Of a DNA stretch of 64,000 nucleotides, positions 45,332-53,613 are shown piece by piece. The stretch lies in assembly GCF_000421645.1 (NCBI RefSeq), contig NZ_ATXK01000004.1, forward strand, positions 1 through 64,000. The letters are read 5' to 3'. Under the pieces are notes generated by a model that was not told the DNA's origin, did not search any database, and saw only the letters and a program-made list of their open reading frames with translations. The translations under genes were made by a program, and so were the position numbers. The number at the start of each line of letters is the position of its first letter. Within the stretch, counting starts at the first letter, position 1. The stretch comes from Aurantimonas coralicida DSM 14790. GTDB lineage: Bacteria > Pseudomonadota > Alphaproteobacteria > Rhizobiales > Rhizobiaceae.

Positions 45332-45479
45332 GACCTGATTTGGGATGCGTTGCCGGGAAGGCATGGCACGTCACCAGCACGTCGATCGGGCTCAAGGTCA
45401 GGCGGTGGCAGCGGCGGCAGCCGTCGGCTTCGCCGCCTGTCTCCGGTGCCGAACATGCATCGGCATGCCCCCAGGAGCC

Positions 45480-45806
45480 TCAGCCTTCACTGGCCGGAGG
45501 TCCTAGCCGATAGAAACGGCTGAGCGTTCGTGCATACCCGTGGTGGGGCGCAAAAAGGTGGAGCTGCGAGGTGACGGTCCTGGTACCGCTGCGCAGCTTG
45601 GGGTGGCCATAGACCTCGCCCGTCAGGCAGGGCTGCATGCGCCCGCCGAGCGCCCAATGCTCAAGAACCGGCGCGTCGGCGAGATCCCGCGGCGTCGGGT
45701 GCGATCCTTCGCTGATCCGGGCAATGTCCCGATGGAGTTCGGTCAGGAGAAGCAGTTCCTGATCCATATGAAGCGCGGTGCCGTTCGGCATGATGATGAT
45801 GCTCAT
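45480..45806 (-). CDS. Hypothetical protein, DUF6634-like
   Basis: A 108-residue protein with DLADAPVLEHWAL, CLTGEVYGHPKL and a C-terminal GYARTLSRFYRLG, the pattern I recall for DUF6634, a small alphaproteobacterial island family. It is 93 bases after the FtsH-like gene on the same strand, so probably the last gene of that operon. Function unknown. Confidence 0.6.
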   Translation of the reverse strand: MSIIIMPNGTALHMDQELLLLTELHRDIARISEGSHPTPRDLADAPVLEHWALGGRMQPCLTGEVYGHPKLRSGTRTVTSQLHLFAPHHGYARTLSRFYRLGPPASEG

Positions 45807-45899
45807 GGTGGTGTCCTTCGTTCAGGCGAGCGGGTGTCTCGCCTCGTGGCAGAGGCGGGTTCGGTTTGGTGGTGGAGTGCGATCGGCGCGTCCGGCGAG

Positions 45900-48176
45900 T
45901 TACCCGGACGCGCCGGGCTCTTGTGACTGGCTCGTCGTGCCCTCCGCGAACACGGCTGCGATCTCGGCCGCGTTCAGGCTGCCCGCCTCGGTCAGGGCGT
46001 CGGCCAGCCGCAGCAGGCTCGCCCGGTCTGCCGCGATCCTGCGGGTCGCCAGATCGAACGCCGCCTCCAGCCGGGCATGGACGGCTTCGCTCAGAGGGCC
46101 ATCGTTCAGAAGCAGCAGTTCCGCCGCCTCCATGGAGCGGTGCAGCAGCGGCAGCGACGACCCGAAGCCCAGCTCAATCTCCATCGACAGGGCGAGCCGG
46201 GTGGCATTGGCGAGATCGCTCGTCGCCGATCCGCCGGATCCGGCGGTGACGTCGCCGAACACGACGGCCTCGGCAGCGCGTCCGCCGAGCTGGGCGGCGA
46301 TCAACGCCATGACCCAGTCCGGAGATTGCACGATGTCCATGTCAAGCATCGCCTCGGCGTAGCCGCCGCCGGAATCCTCGATCGTCAGGGCGACTTCGGT
46401 GCCGAGCTTCAGGGCGCGCCGAACGAGGGCATGACCTGCCTCGTGTACGGCCATGCGGTATCGCACGTCCCGGGATCGTCGGACGCGGCGGTGGGCAAGC
46501 CCGGCATCGAGATCGGCGTAGGTGAGCCTGCGACCTTGCCGCCGCGCATGACTGCGGGCCTCGCGCACCAGCCGCTCGATATCGGCGCCGCTGAGGCCAA
46601 CGGCGCGGCGCGCCAGATTGTCGAGAGCACTCGTTACGGTGTGCGATGCGCCCGGGGCGGTCGCGACAACCGCGTCGCAATCTTCGCCGAGGTGGTGGGC
46701 CAGGATCCCGATCAGCGCGGCACGGTCGGGCATGGGGATGGTGATCTGGCGTTCCCAGCGACCGGACCGCTTCAAGGCCTCATCCATCGCCTCCGGCCTG
46801 TTCGTTGCGCCGACGATGATGACACCTTCGGATTTGGCCGCGCCGTCCAACAGCTCCAGCATCTTGTTGACCAGCGCATTCCAGTAGTCGGCATGGCTAC
46901 GGTTCTGGGGTTGCCGTTTGCCGATGCCGTCGCACTCGTCGATGAACAGGATACACGGGGCGTAGCGCCGGGCCTCGCTGAAGGCTGCGTTCATCTGCTT
47001 GATGACATCGCCGAGATAGCTGGCCTCCAGCCAGGTCGAGACCGAGGTCACGTGCAGTCGCAATTCGAGGCTGTTGCACAGCGCCCGGGCGAAGGTGGTT
47101 TTGCCCGTTCCGGGCGGCCCCGACAGCAGCAGGCGCGAGGAGAGCTGGTCCCATGGCAGGGTGCCCGCACGCCAGAGATCGAGATCGGCCTTGAGATCCA
47201 GTGCCCAGCCCTGTGCTGCACCGTAGCCGGACAGCGTCTCGACGCGGAGACGCTGCGGTCCGCCCGATGACTGCGGTTGGATGATTTCCGATGCAGGGGA
47301 AACGGAGGCGGTCCGCTTGCTGGTGCGATGCCGATTCCCGCTGCTCGCCGACAGACTGGTTGGCGGGCGGTCCCAATCGCGATCGCCCTGGGACCTGCTG
47401 CTCCATGGGCCTGACGTTGCTGCACCCGACTTGTCGTCTTCGGCTTCGTCATCGCGCCTGGCCAGATGCGTCAGCACGGCGATCATCCGGGCGATCGGCA
47501 CGCCGGGCCGGATCGCCAATGACAGATCACCAAGCGACAGGCGCGCCGGATCGAGAGATGCGGCCGCGATCGCCGACTGCACATCGGCCTCATCGTGTCC
47601 GGTGATCAGCGCTGCCGTTCTGGCAATGATCGGCGCGTCGAGGCGTCCAGCATCCAGCACCCGGTCGGCGGCCAGCGTCAGCAACGGCGGAATCCGATCC
47701 GTTTCCGCGATCACCAGAAGGGGATGTCCGGCCCGGGCCGTGTGGGCGATCCGGTCGCGCAGGACTGTCTCGTCCTCGCTCTCCTGACCTGCATTGTCGG
47801 TCTCGCAGAGCATCGACACGATCCGCCAGTGGATATCTGCTGCATCGGTAAAACGCACATGGCCGACCGGACGGATGTATTCGATCTCGACGGTCTGGGC
47901 CCGGCCGGGAAGGACGGCGCCCGCTTCCAGAAGGCGCTTCGCCGAGTCGACAAAGCCTCGGGTGTCGGCGCGGAGAATGACGACGGACGTCTCGAGATCG
48001 AGCAGATCGCCGAGGGTGCCGACATCGATCCCGCTTTGTTGCAGCCCCTGTTCGATCATAAGGAGCGTGGCGACGCTTTCGGCGATCGCGTGCGCACCGC
48101 TGGCCGCGGCGACCGCAAGAGAGGGAGTCGTCGAAACGTGTTTGCGCGACCTGCGCTGCTGCTTGCCCCCGGCCAT
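45900..48176 (-). CDS. FtsH-like soluble AAA+ zinc protease
   Basis: A 758-residue protein with an AAA+ domain (Walker A SGPPGTGKT with Lys359, Walker B CILFIDECDG, and ATNRPEAMDEALKRSGRWER) and a C-terminal M41 peptidase-like domain with HEAGH at 578-582 and the distal GSGGSATSDLANAT segment carrying the third ligand Asp. Unlike housekeeping FtsH it has no N-terminal membrane helices; residues 1-320 are an unknown soluble region. ATG 48176 overlaps the stop of the upstream gene. Probably an ATP-driven protease for specific island or phage proteins; that is inference. Confidence 0.85.
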   Translation of the reverse strand: MAGGKQQRRSRKHVSTTPSLAVAAASGAHAIAESVATLLMIEQGLQQSGIDVGTLGDLLDLETSVVILRADTRGFVDSAKRLLEAGAVLPGRAQTVEIEYIRPVGHVRFTDAADIHWRIVSMLCETDNAGQESEDETVLRDRIAHTARAGHPLLVIAETDRIPPLLTLAADRVLDAGRLDAPIIARTAALITGHDEADVQSAIAAASLDPARLSLGDLSLAIRPGVPIARMIAVLTHLARRDDEAEDDKSGAATSGPWSSRSQGDRDWDRPPTSLSASSGNRHRTSKRTASVSPASEIIQPQSSGGPQRLRVETLSGYGAAQGWALDLKADLDLWRAGTLPWDQLSSRLLLSGPPGTGKTTFARALCNSLELRLHVTSVSTWLEASYLGDVIKQMNAAFSEARRYAPCILFIDECDGIGKRQPQNRSHADYWNALVNKMLELLDGAAKSEGVIIVGATNRPEAMDEALKRSGRWERQITIPMPDRAALIGILAHHLGEDCDAVVATAPGASHTVTSALDNLARRAVGLSGADIERLVREARSHARRQGRRLTYADLDAGLAHRRVRRSRDVRYRMAVHEAGHALVRRALKLGTEVALTIEDSGGGYAEAMLDMDIVQSPDWVMALIAAQLGGRAAEAVVFGDVTAGSGGSATSDLANATRLALSMEIELGFGSSLPLLHRSMEAAELLLLNDGPLSEAVHARLEAAFDLATRRIAADRASLLRLADALTEAGSLNAAEIAAVFAEGTTSQSQEPGASG

Positions 48177-48541
48177 CAGACCGTTCCTTCGCAAGAGTGC
48201 CGTCCGCCATCCTCCGCGACAAGGCCCTTGCCCTGTAACCAGTCCAGCACGAGGCGGCAGGTGGGGTCTCCGGCATCAGCGTGGCGGGCGAGGGTCTCGA
48301 CGAGGATGGCGGGGTAGCTGTGGCGGGGACGGTCGCCGGGGCGGGCGCTCGTCCTGGCGACGTATCGCTCGTGCTGGCGGGCGGTCCAGAGCGACAGGCC
48401 GACCAGCAGGGCCGTGTCCTCCCGCTCAACGGTCTCCTTCGTGGGAGGGGCGGGCAGGAAGCTCGCCTGCTGTGAGGACATCTGTTTATCGGGCGACTGC
48501 TGGATCGAGGAGTTCGGCGTGAACGGCTGGTGCATGGACAT
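48176..48541 (-). CDS. Small hypothetical protein coupled to the FtsH-like protease
   Basis: A 121-residue protein: a polar, Gln/Ser/Pro-rich N-terminus, then a helical core (TALLVGLSLWTARQHERYVA; YPAILVETLARHADAGD) ending in QGKGLVAEDGG. Its stop overlaps the protease start (TGATG), implying coupled synthesis and perhaps an adaptor role. No family recognised. Confidence 0.6.
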   Translation of the reverse strand: MSMHQPFTPNSSIQQSPDKQMSSQQASFLPAPPTKETVEREDTALLVGLSLWTARQHERYVARTSARPGDRPRHSYPAILVETLARHADAGDPTCRLVLDWLQGKGLVAEDGGRHSCEGTV

Positions 48542-48653
48542 GGCTTTCCCGTGCGCCGCGCCAACTCTGCGGCTGCGGCGTAGTTGAATCAGAGGATGGA
48601 TGCGGAGACGGCAGCCGGGATCGGGTCAGCGATCCGGCGTGGCTACGGCCGGA

Positions 48654-49646
48654 TCAGGCGCCGAGGCGGCCCTTGGCGAAGCCGAAGCGGATGCTGCGCG
48701 GTATGGGCGGGGACGCTGATCGGAAATTTTTTCCGATCATGTCGCCGGAGGCGACATGCGCGCACGCCGGGCCGAAGCCGTCAGCGTCATCAGATTTGAA
48801 GGCCGAGCAGGGGTCGAAGGCGTCGGGCCCGGGTTCTAAATGACCGAGGCTTGACCACTGCGCGTGCAGGGAAGGGGCCCGATCAATGCCGACCAGCCTC
48901 TGGGCTTCGGCGACCAGCAGCATGCGGATCGCCGCGCCAAATCGGCGGCGCAATTCAGTCATCGCCTCGGCTGCGCCATCGATCTCCAGCAGGTCGTCGA
49001 TCTCGTCCATTGCCCAGATGCCGTTCGCCTGGTCGCTGGGTGCGCTCGCTCCGTCGACGATCGCGATGCCGACTGTGTCGACCGACAACCGTTTGTGCTC
49101 CTTGTAGAGCCAGTCCGGCAGGATCAGCGAGGTCGCAAGCATCCGGGTCTTCAGTTCGGCCAGGCGGTGGGTGTCGAGATAGGACGCGACCGAGCGCTTC
49201 ACGTCGAGGATGACGGCGCTGCGATAACGGCGGTTCACCACCACGAGGTCAGGCGTATAGGTCACCCGGGTTCTGGCGTCGGCGTCGAAGCTCAACCCTT
49301 GCAGGGTGCCGCTGCGGTTGTAGGCGATGGCTTCCAGCGCCGCCGGTGTCACCGGCAACCGCAGCGACTGCCACAAAACGACGAGGTCCGGATTGCGCTG
49401 ACCGATCGCGATGATCGCCTGCTCAAGCAGCTTGCCCTCGTGGAAAGAAACCGACCGGATCAGCGAGGCAAGGCCGATGAAGTCGCCAAGGATTGCGTCC
49501 GGCGACGGCGTGCTGGTGGCGACGGCGGTGACCGCCCTTCCGATCAGTGCGTCGAGGTCGGTTTCGATTTCCGCGAACCGGACGCGGCAGGAATAGCGTG
49601 CCTGCTTGGCATCAGCCGCAGCAGCACCCTTCGAAGAACGAAGCAT
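48654..49646 (-). CDS. PD-(D/E)XK nuclease-like protein of unknown family
   Basis: A 330-residue protein. TPDLVVV (Pro132-Asp133) followed 15 residues later by LDVKR (Asp148, Lys150), with Glu residues upstream (HEGKLLEQ), fits the PD-(D/E)XK nuclease core, on strands with the right hydrophobic pattern. ATG 49646 was chosen; an upstream start at 49760 adds Arg/Ser-rich sequence. It is 112 bases upstream of the small gene and FtsH-like protease on the same strand. Nuclease activity is inferred from motif only. Confidence 0.65.
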   Translation of the reverse strand: MLRSSKGAAAADAKQARYSCRVRFAEIETDLDALIGRAVTAVATSTPSPDAILGDFIGLASLIRSVSFHEGKLLEQAIIAIGQRNPDLVVLWQSLRLPVTPAALEAIAYNRSGTLQGLSFDADARTRVTYTPDLVVVNRRYRSAVILDVKRSVASYLDTHRLAELKTRMLATSLILPDWLYKEHKRLSVDTVGIAIVDGASAPSDQANGIWAMDEIDDLLEIDGAAEAMTELRRRFGAAIRMLLVAEAQRLVGIDRAPSLHAQWSSLGHLEPGPDAFDPCSAFKSDDADGFGPACAHVASGDMIGKNFRSASPPIPRSIRFGFAKGRLGA

Positions 49647-50529
49647 GGAGAATCCCTTCGGGTGGGAGACGATCAGCGCGAACCGGGACAGCAGCCGGGA
49701 ACGTCCGGGCGCGAGCCGGAACGGCTGGCGCACGGCGCATGACGGTGACGATGAGGGCAATGGCTCATCGCGTCTGTCTGTGGTCGGTGATCGTCAGGAA
49801 TGGAAACGGAACGGGTGCTGCGCTTCAGGCGCGGACCACCTGCGACCGACGCATCGGTGCGTGGTGCGATCTCCACGGGCATATCAGCCGCGCGTTTGCC
49901 GTTTCTCGTTCTTTCCTCGAAGAGACGAAGCGTTTATGGCTCGTCATAGCCCAAGACCTCTCATACAGGTTGCGGGTCAGGCCCTCGTTCGGTGTGCAAC
50001 CACCAGCGAGGGCCGTCTCGTGTCAGCTCGGGGTGATCCCAAGCCCGAAATGGAAACTGAGCCCTTCAACCTCCGATCGCAAGGCGCCGGCGATGCCTCG
50101 ACGCCGGAATGGTTAACGAGGAGCTCGCAACTGCTGCAAATATAAGATTGCGCTGCCGGATCTTGTTTGAGCGGAACAGCACGGCGGCAACGAACTCATC
50201 GCTTACCGCCATGACCCGAGTTGAATGACGCGGCGCCTAAGCAAGGGGGAGGGAACTCCTAGCCTTCGACCTAGAATATTGCCGTCAGCAATCGCCCGAA
50301 CGGTAGACCTCGACGCTCTGAGATCGCCGAAACGGAAATCTGTTCCGATCTGATGTAGCTGGGCTATCCGGCCTACTGCGTCACATGTTGCGCCTCGAGG
50401 GAGGAATGTCGACGAGCGGTCCCGCGCCCAACGTGCCACGCTTCCCCATGTTCGACCGGTTTCGACCCATTCCAGCCGTCGCATACTCGCACCGCGACGT
50501 CTGCTCGAGGAGCAGATGCCGTCGCTATT
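49647..50529. other. Stretch without a convincing gene
   Basis: About 880 bases. A + strand frame (49606-50145) overlaps the nuclease-like gene start and has no protein-like features until perhaps ATG 49936; I do not accept it as a gene. The promoter of the - strand module should be in the left part. Confidence 0.4.
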
Positions 50530-51246
50530 TCATGACTCGACCGGAGGAACAACTGACGAGGTTTTGCGAGGAAATCGGATGTCAAGAGCTCGCTCGATCA
50601 ATCGCCAATTGTCTTCGCTGGGTGGATGACGGGCGATGGAGATCAGGTTCTTAATGGAATCTCGGATGTCATTCTTGGTCGGGGCTACTGGATCGACAGC
50701 ATCGGCCTCGAATCGTGCATACGGATAGAGCGCGTTAGTGCTGAAGTGTAGATGTCCAAGATCTCCTAAAAGTATCTCTTGCATACCGCCTCTAAGGTTT
50801 CCGGTAGTTGAACTGTATCGAGACGTGAATACCTGAAATTCTGCGATAAACGTCTGAATACGCTGAAAAACTTCACTGTTCAACGTCGGGGCAGAAGACA
50901 TGAGATCTGTCAGCGAATGGTCCGGAGTTTCAACGGGCGACAAAGATCCATCTATAACAGGGATTACGCACCTTTTATAAAATTTTGTCAGCGATGCCAG
51001 GGCTGGCACAAGCTTGATGCGGGCGCTCGCTTCTTCTTTACGGCGGACACGTTCTAGCTCACGTTGCTGAATCTGGATCTGCCTCCACAATAGGTATGCG
51101 CCGATGCCTGCGGGCAAACCGGCCAGAATGGCGGCTACAAGAGTCTGCCAGTCGAAAAGGAGGTTGATCCAGTAGGTGTCGAACTTGGGCTCAGGCTTCA
51201 CGAGCTCGAACGCAGCGGAATACAATTTTCTGAAGAAGTCGAGCAT
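50530..51246 (-). CDS. Membrane-anchored hypothetical protein
   Basis: A 238-residue protein with one transmembrane helix (about 34-54, LVAAILAGLPAGIGAYLLW), then a basic coiled stretch (RQIQIQQRELERVRRKEEAS) and a cytoplasmic domain. No family recognised. It diverges from the next gene across only 73 bases, and both are markedly more AT-rich than the rest, suggesting they were acquired together. Confidence 0.6.
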   Translation of the reverse strand: MLDFFRKLYSAAFELVKPEPKFDTYWINLLFDWQTLVAAILAGLPAGIGAYLLWRQIQIQQRELERVRRKEEASARIKLVPALASLTKFYKRCVIPVIDGSLSPVETPDHSLTDLMSSAPTLNSEVFQRIQTFIAEFQVFTSRYSSTTGNLRGGMQEILLGDLGHLHFSTNALYPYARFEADAVDPVAPTKNDIRDSIKNLISIARHPPSEDNWRLIERALDIRFPRKTSSVVPPVES

Positions 51247-51319
51247 CCGATTAGTCGCGTGAGTTGATTTCTTCAGCGACGCCGATTAACCCCTGGTTGC
51301 GAACGGTAAGGGGTTGAGG

Positions 51320-52135
51320 ATGGCTGGAGATAGTTTCGGTTTGCGGGTTCGGTTTAGCGGCGGCGACGCTGATAAGCAAATGCTCGATGCATATGACGGG
51401 TCCACATCCTTACATGGCTTCGCCCAAGCGCTTCAGATTGCGACGAACGCATATATCAATCAGGACGTAACAAACTACGCGACGGCTCTGAAGAATGCAA
51501 AAGTCTTCATGCGCCCGGCGCGACAAGGCAGTTTCATAACTGACTTCACTACCGTCATCACCCGCAAGCCTAAAGGAGTGACGGTCAACGCTCAGACGTT
51601 CTACGACTTCATCACGTTTGCTTTCAATCAAGCAGTGGGACGGACACCTGCTGCGCCAAAGACTGCCTATGTCGACGGGTTAATTGGCCCTGAGAAGCCT
51701 TTCTTTGATGACTTAACGGAAAACTTGGAAGGCAGCTTACAAAGAGCTCACCGGGTTATATCCGAGGGCGGCGTAACCGAGGTTTCGGTTCAAAGACCTC
51801 GAGGGGAACAGCTTGTCGAATTCGATCTTGAGACAAGTCTCTGGGTGAACACGATGTCGACCAGCGCATTTCCTCAATCTTTCACAGGAAATATTACGCG
51901 CTTTAATTCCGTCTCTCCTAATGGCCGAGCGTTCATTGACGAGTTTGGCAGAATCGTTCCCTTCAAGCGTGGTGGAGATTTTCCTGAAGATAAACGCGGA
52001 TTATTAAGTTGGTCACTTCACGGGAGTAATCTCGACACGAAAAAGAAGCTCGAACTTGTGGCGAGAGAAGTGAAATCGTCAAACGGTGTCGTAAAGCGAC
52101 TTGTGGTTTCTGACTGTGCTCGTATCGAGGAATGA
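51320..52135 (+). CDS. Hypothetical protein, possibly DUF7946
   Basis: A 271-residue soluble protein opening FGLRVRFSGGDADKQMLDAY with a helical segment STSLHGFAQALQIATNAYIN, a pattern I associate, without certainty, with DUF7946 proteins of islands. The C-terminal part is beta-rich. ATG 51320 has aaggggttgagg upstream. Base composition is lower in GC than the surrounding core genes. Function unknown; a defence role is possible given the setting. Confidence 0.6.
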   Translation: MAGDSFGLRVRFSGGDADKQMLDAYDGSTSLHGFAQALQIATNAYINQDVTNYATALKNAKVFMRPARQGSFITDFTTVITRKPKGVTVNAQTFYDFITFAFNQAVGRTPAAPKTAYVDGLIGPEKPFFDDLTENLEGSLQRAHRVISEGGVTEVSVQRPRGEQLVEFDLETSLWVNTMSTSAFPQSFTGNITRFNSVSPNGRAFIDEFGRIVPFKRGGDFPEDKRGLLSWSLHGSNLDTKKKLELVAREVKSSNGVVKRLVVSDCARIEE

Positions 52136-52335
52136 CCTGAGCTAGGCATCCCCGAATCAGATTTGGTGGTGGAGGATGCCTATACGGTGACAGGCGTTCC
52201 AGGCCACGTTGGCAGATCTGTTGTCAAAGTCGATAACCGACAATAGCTCGCGATGATCCACCCCGTTGACACAACGATCGCTCCTTACGGCTCCGAGTCG
52301 TGACTTTGTCGGCGCAAAGCAGTCGCCGACGACTA

Positions 52336-53378
52336 GAGCACATCCGGCTTAATCCGGTTCATATCCGGCAGCGGCGAAGTAGTTGGCGCATTCGTCTGGC
52401 TTGAAGAGCGGGATGACGGCGCCGACTGCATCCCACAGCCCGTCGACTGTCCTTTCGGCCTTCGATCTCGTCAGTACCTTGAGCTTGGAGAAGGCCATTT
52501 CGATCGTGTTGAAGTCCGGACTATAGGGCGGCAGAAAGCGCAACTCGGCGCCGGCTTGCTCGATCGCAAGACGGACACCCTCCGCCTTGTGCGCCGGCAG
52601 ATTGTCCATGATCACGACGTCGCCGGGCAAGAGCGTCGGCACGAGGACCTGTTCGACATAGGCCCGGAAGGCGATGCCGTTCATGGCGCCATCGAGGACC
52701 ATCGGCGCGGTCATGCCGGTCAGGCGAAGGGCGCCGGTGAAGGTGGTCGTCTTCCAGTGGCCGTGAGGAACCCCGGCCCGGCAGCGTTCACCGCGAGGAG
52801 CCCGTCCACGCAGGCGGGCCATTTTGGTAGAAAGCCCGGTCTCGTCGATGAAGACAAGCTTGGCCGGATCGAGACCGAGCTGGTCATCGAACCACGCCTG
52901 GCGCCGCTTCAGGAGGTCGGCGCGCTCCTGCTCCAATGCATGTGCGGTCTTTTTTTGAACGTCCAACCACGGCGGCGGAGCCAGACGCTCAATGCGCTGC
53001 GGCCGATCCGGACACTCGCCTCCGCATCGAGACGGCTCACCATCTCATCGAGCGTGATGTCCTTCTGCTCTTCGATCATCCCGAAGCTGACGGCCTTGTG
53101 CGGATCGAGGGTCGACCCACGCCGCCAGCCCTGCGGCCGGGCCGTTCGCTCGCCGATCCTGGCTCTCCCGATCCACCGGATCGCCGTCGATATGCCGATC
53201 CCGAACCGGGCGGCCACCTGGCGTGCAGACATTCCGTCCGACGACGCGTTCAGTACTCGTGACCGCAGATCCTCGCTCAATGCTCTGGCCATCATCCACC
53301 TCCATCGAAATGGAATTTGAATCAGACACCGCTCCAACCGTCACTTCACATCCGATTCATCAATCGAAGGACGTGCTC
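52336..53378. mobile_element. IS630-family insertion sequence, intact
   Basis: A 1,043-bp element. Ends are GAGCAC (52336) and GTGCTC (53378), flanked by TA on both sides in a CTA...TAG context, so the target was CTAG with TA duplication, as known for IS630. The inner end sequences are imperfectly inverted. It carries a two-frame transposase on the - strand and sits in a non-coding gap between a DUF7946-like gene and the OLD gene. Confidence 0.85.
52349..53292 (-). CDS. IS630-type transposase, made by -1 frameshifting
   Basis: Two overlapping frames. The first (from ATG 53292 with GGAGG 6 bases upstream) holds the helix-turn-helix region [20 protein letters not shown]. The second holds the DDE core: [18 protein letters not shown] and [10 protein letters not shown] run of seven A on the coding strand (52950-52956, Phe-Lys-Lys) is a slippery site for -1 frameshifting, normal for this family. 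Apparently functional. Confidence 0.88.
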
Positions 53379-53613
53379 TAGTGGTCCGCCTGACCGCTTC
53401 CCACCCGGTCGAGCCGATCGCGCCGAGGATGGGAACGTCCGGAAGCGGTCGGATGGCGATCGACCCATTGCGGTCGTGCCTGCGCGACCTTGCGGATTCC
53501 GGATGGGGACGTATGTTCCACTGCTACTACAGCAGTGATGCGCCCATCTCGGCCATTTGAGTGGCTGCCAGTTCATCCCGAAAGCTGCGGTTCGCTGGAA
53601 CGGGCGTGGACTA

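Noticed and set aside
45031-45340. CRISPR array
   Set aside because: Repeat units are degenerate, unevenly spaced and not separated by unique spacers of constant length, and no cas gene is nearby.
48719-48742. Palindrome around ggaaattttttcc as a terminator or fourth exact motif copy
   Set aside because: It lies inside the 3' end of the nuclease-like gene and differs at two core positions from the three intergenic copies; kept only as a loose match.
49606-50145. A 179-residue + strand ORF
   Set aside because: It begins inside the nuclease-like gene on the opposite strand, has Arg/Ser-rich shadow composition and no ribosome binding site.
50385-50654. An 89-residue + strand ORF
   Set aside because: It overlaps the end of the membrane-protein gene antisense and has no protein-like pattern.
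52349-53292. Transposase as a pseudogene because of the frame change
   Set aside because: The frame change is at a seven-A slippery run and both halves overlap, as in functional IS630 members that use -1 frameshifting.
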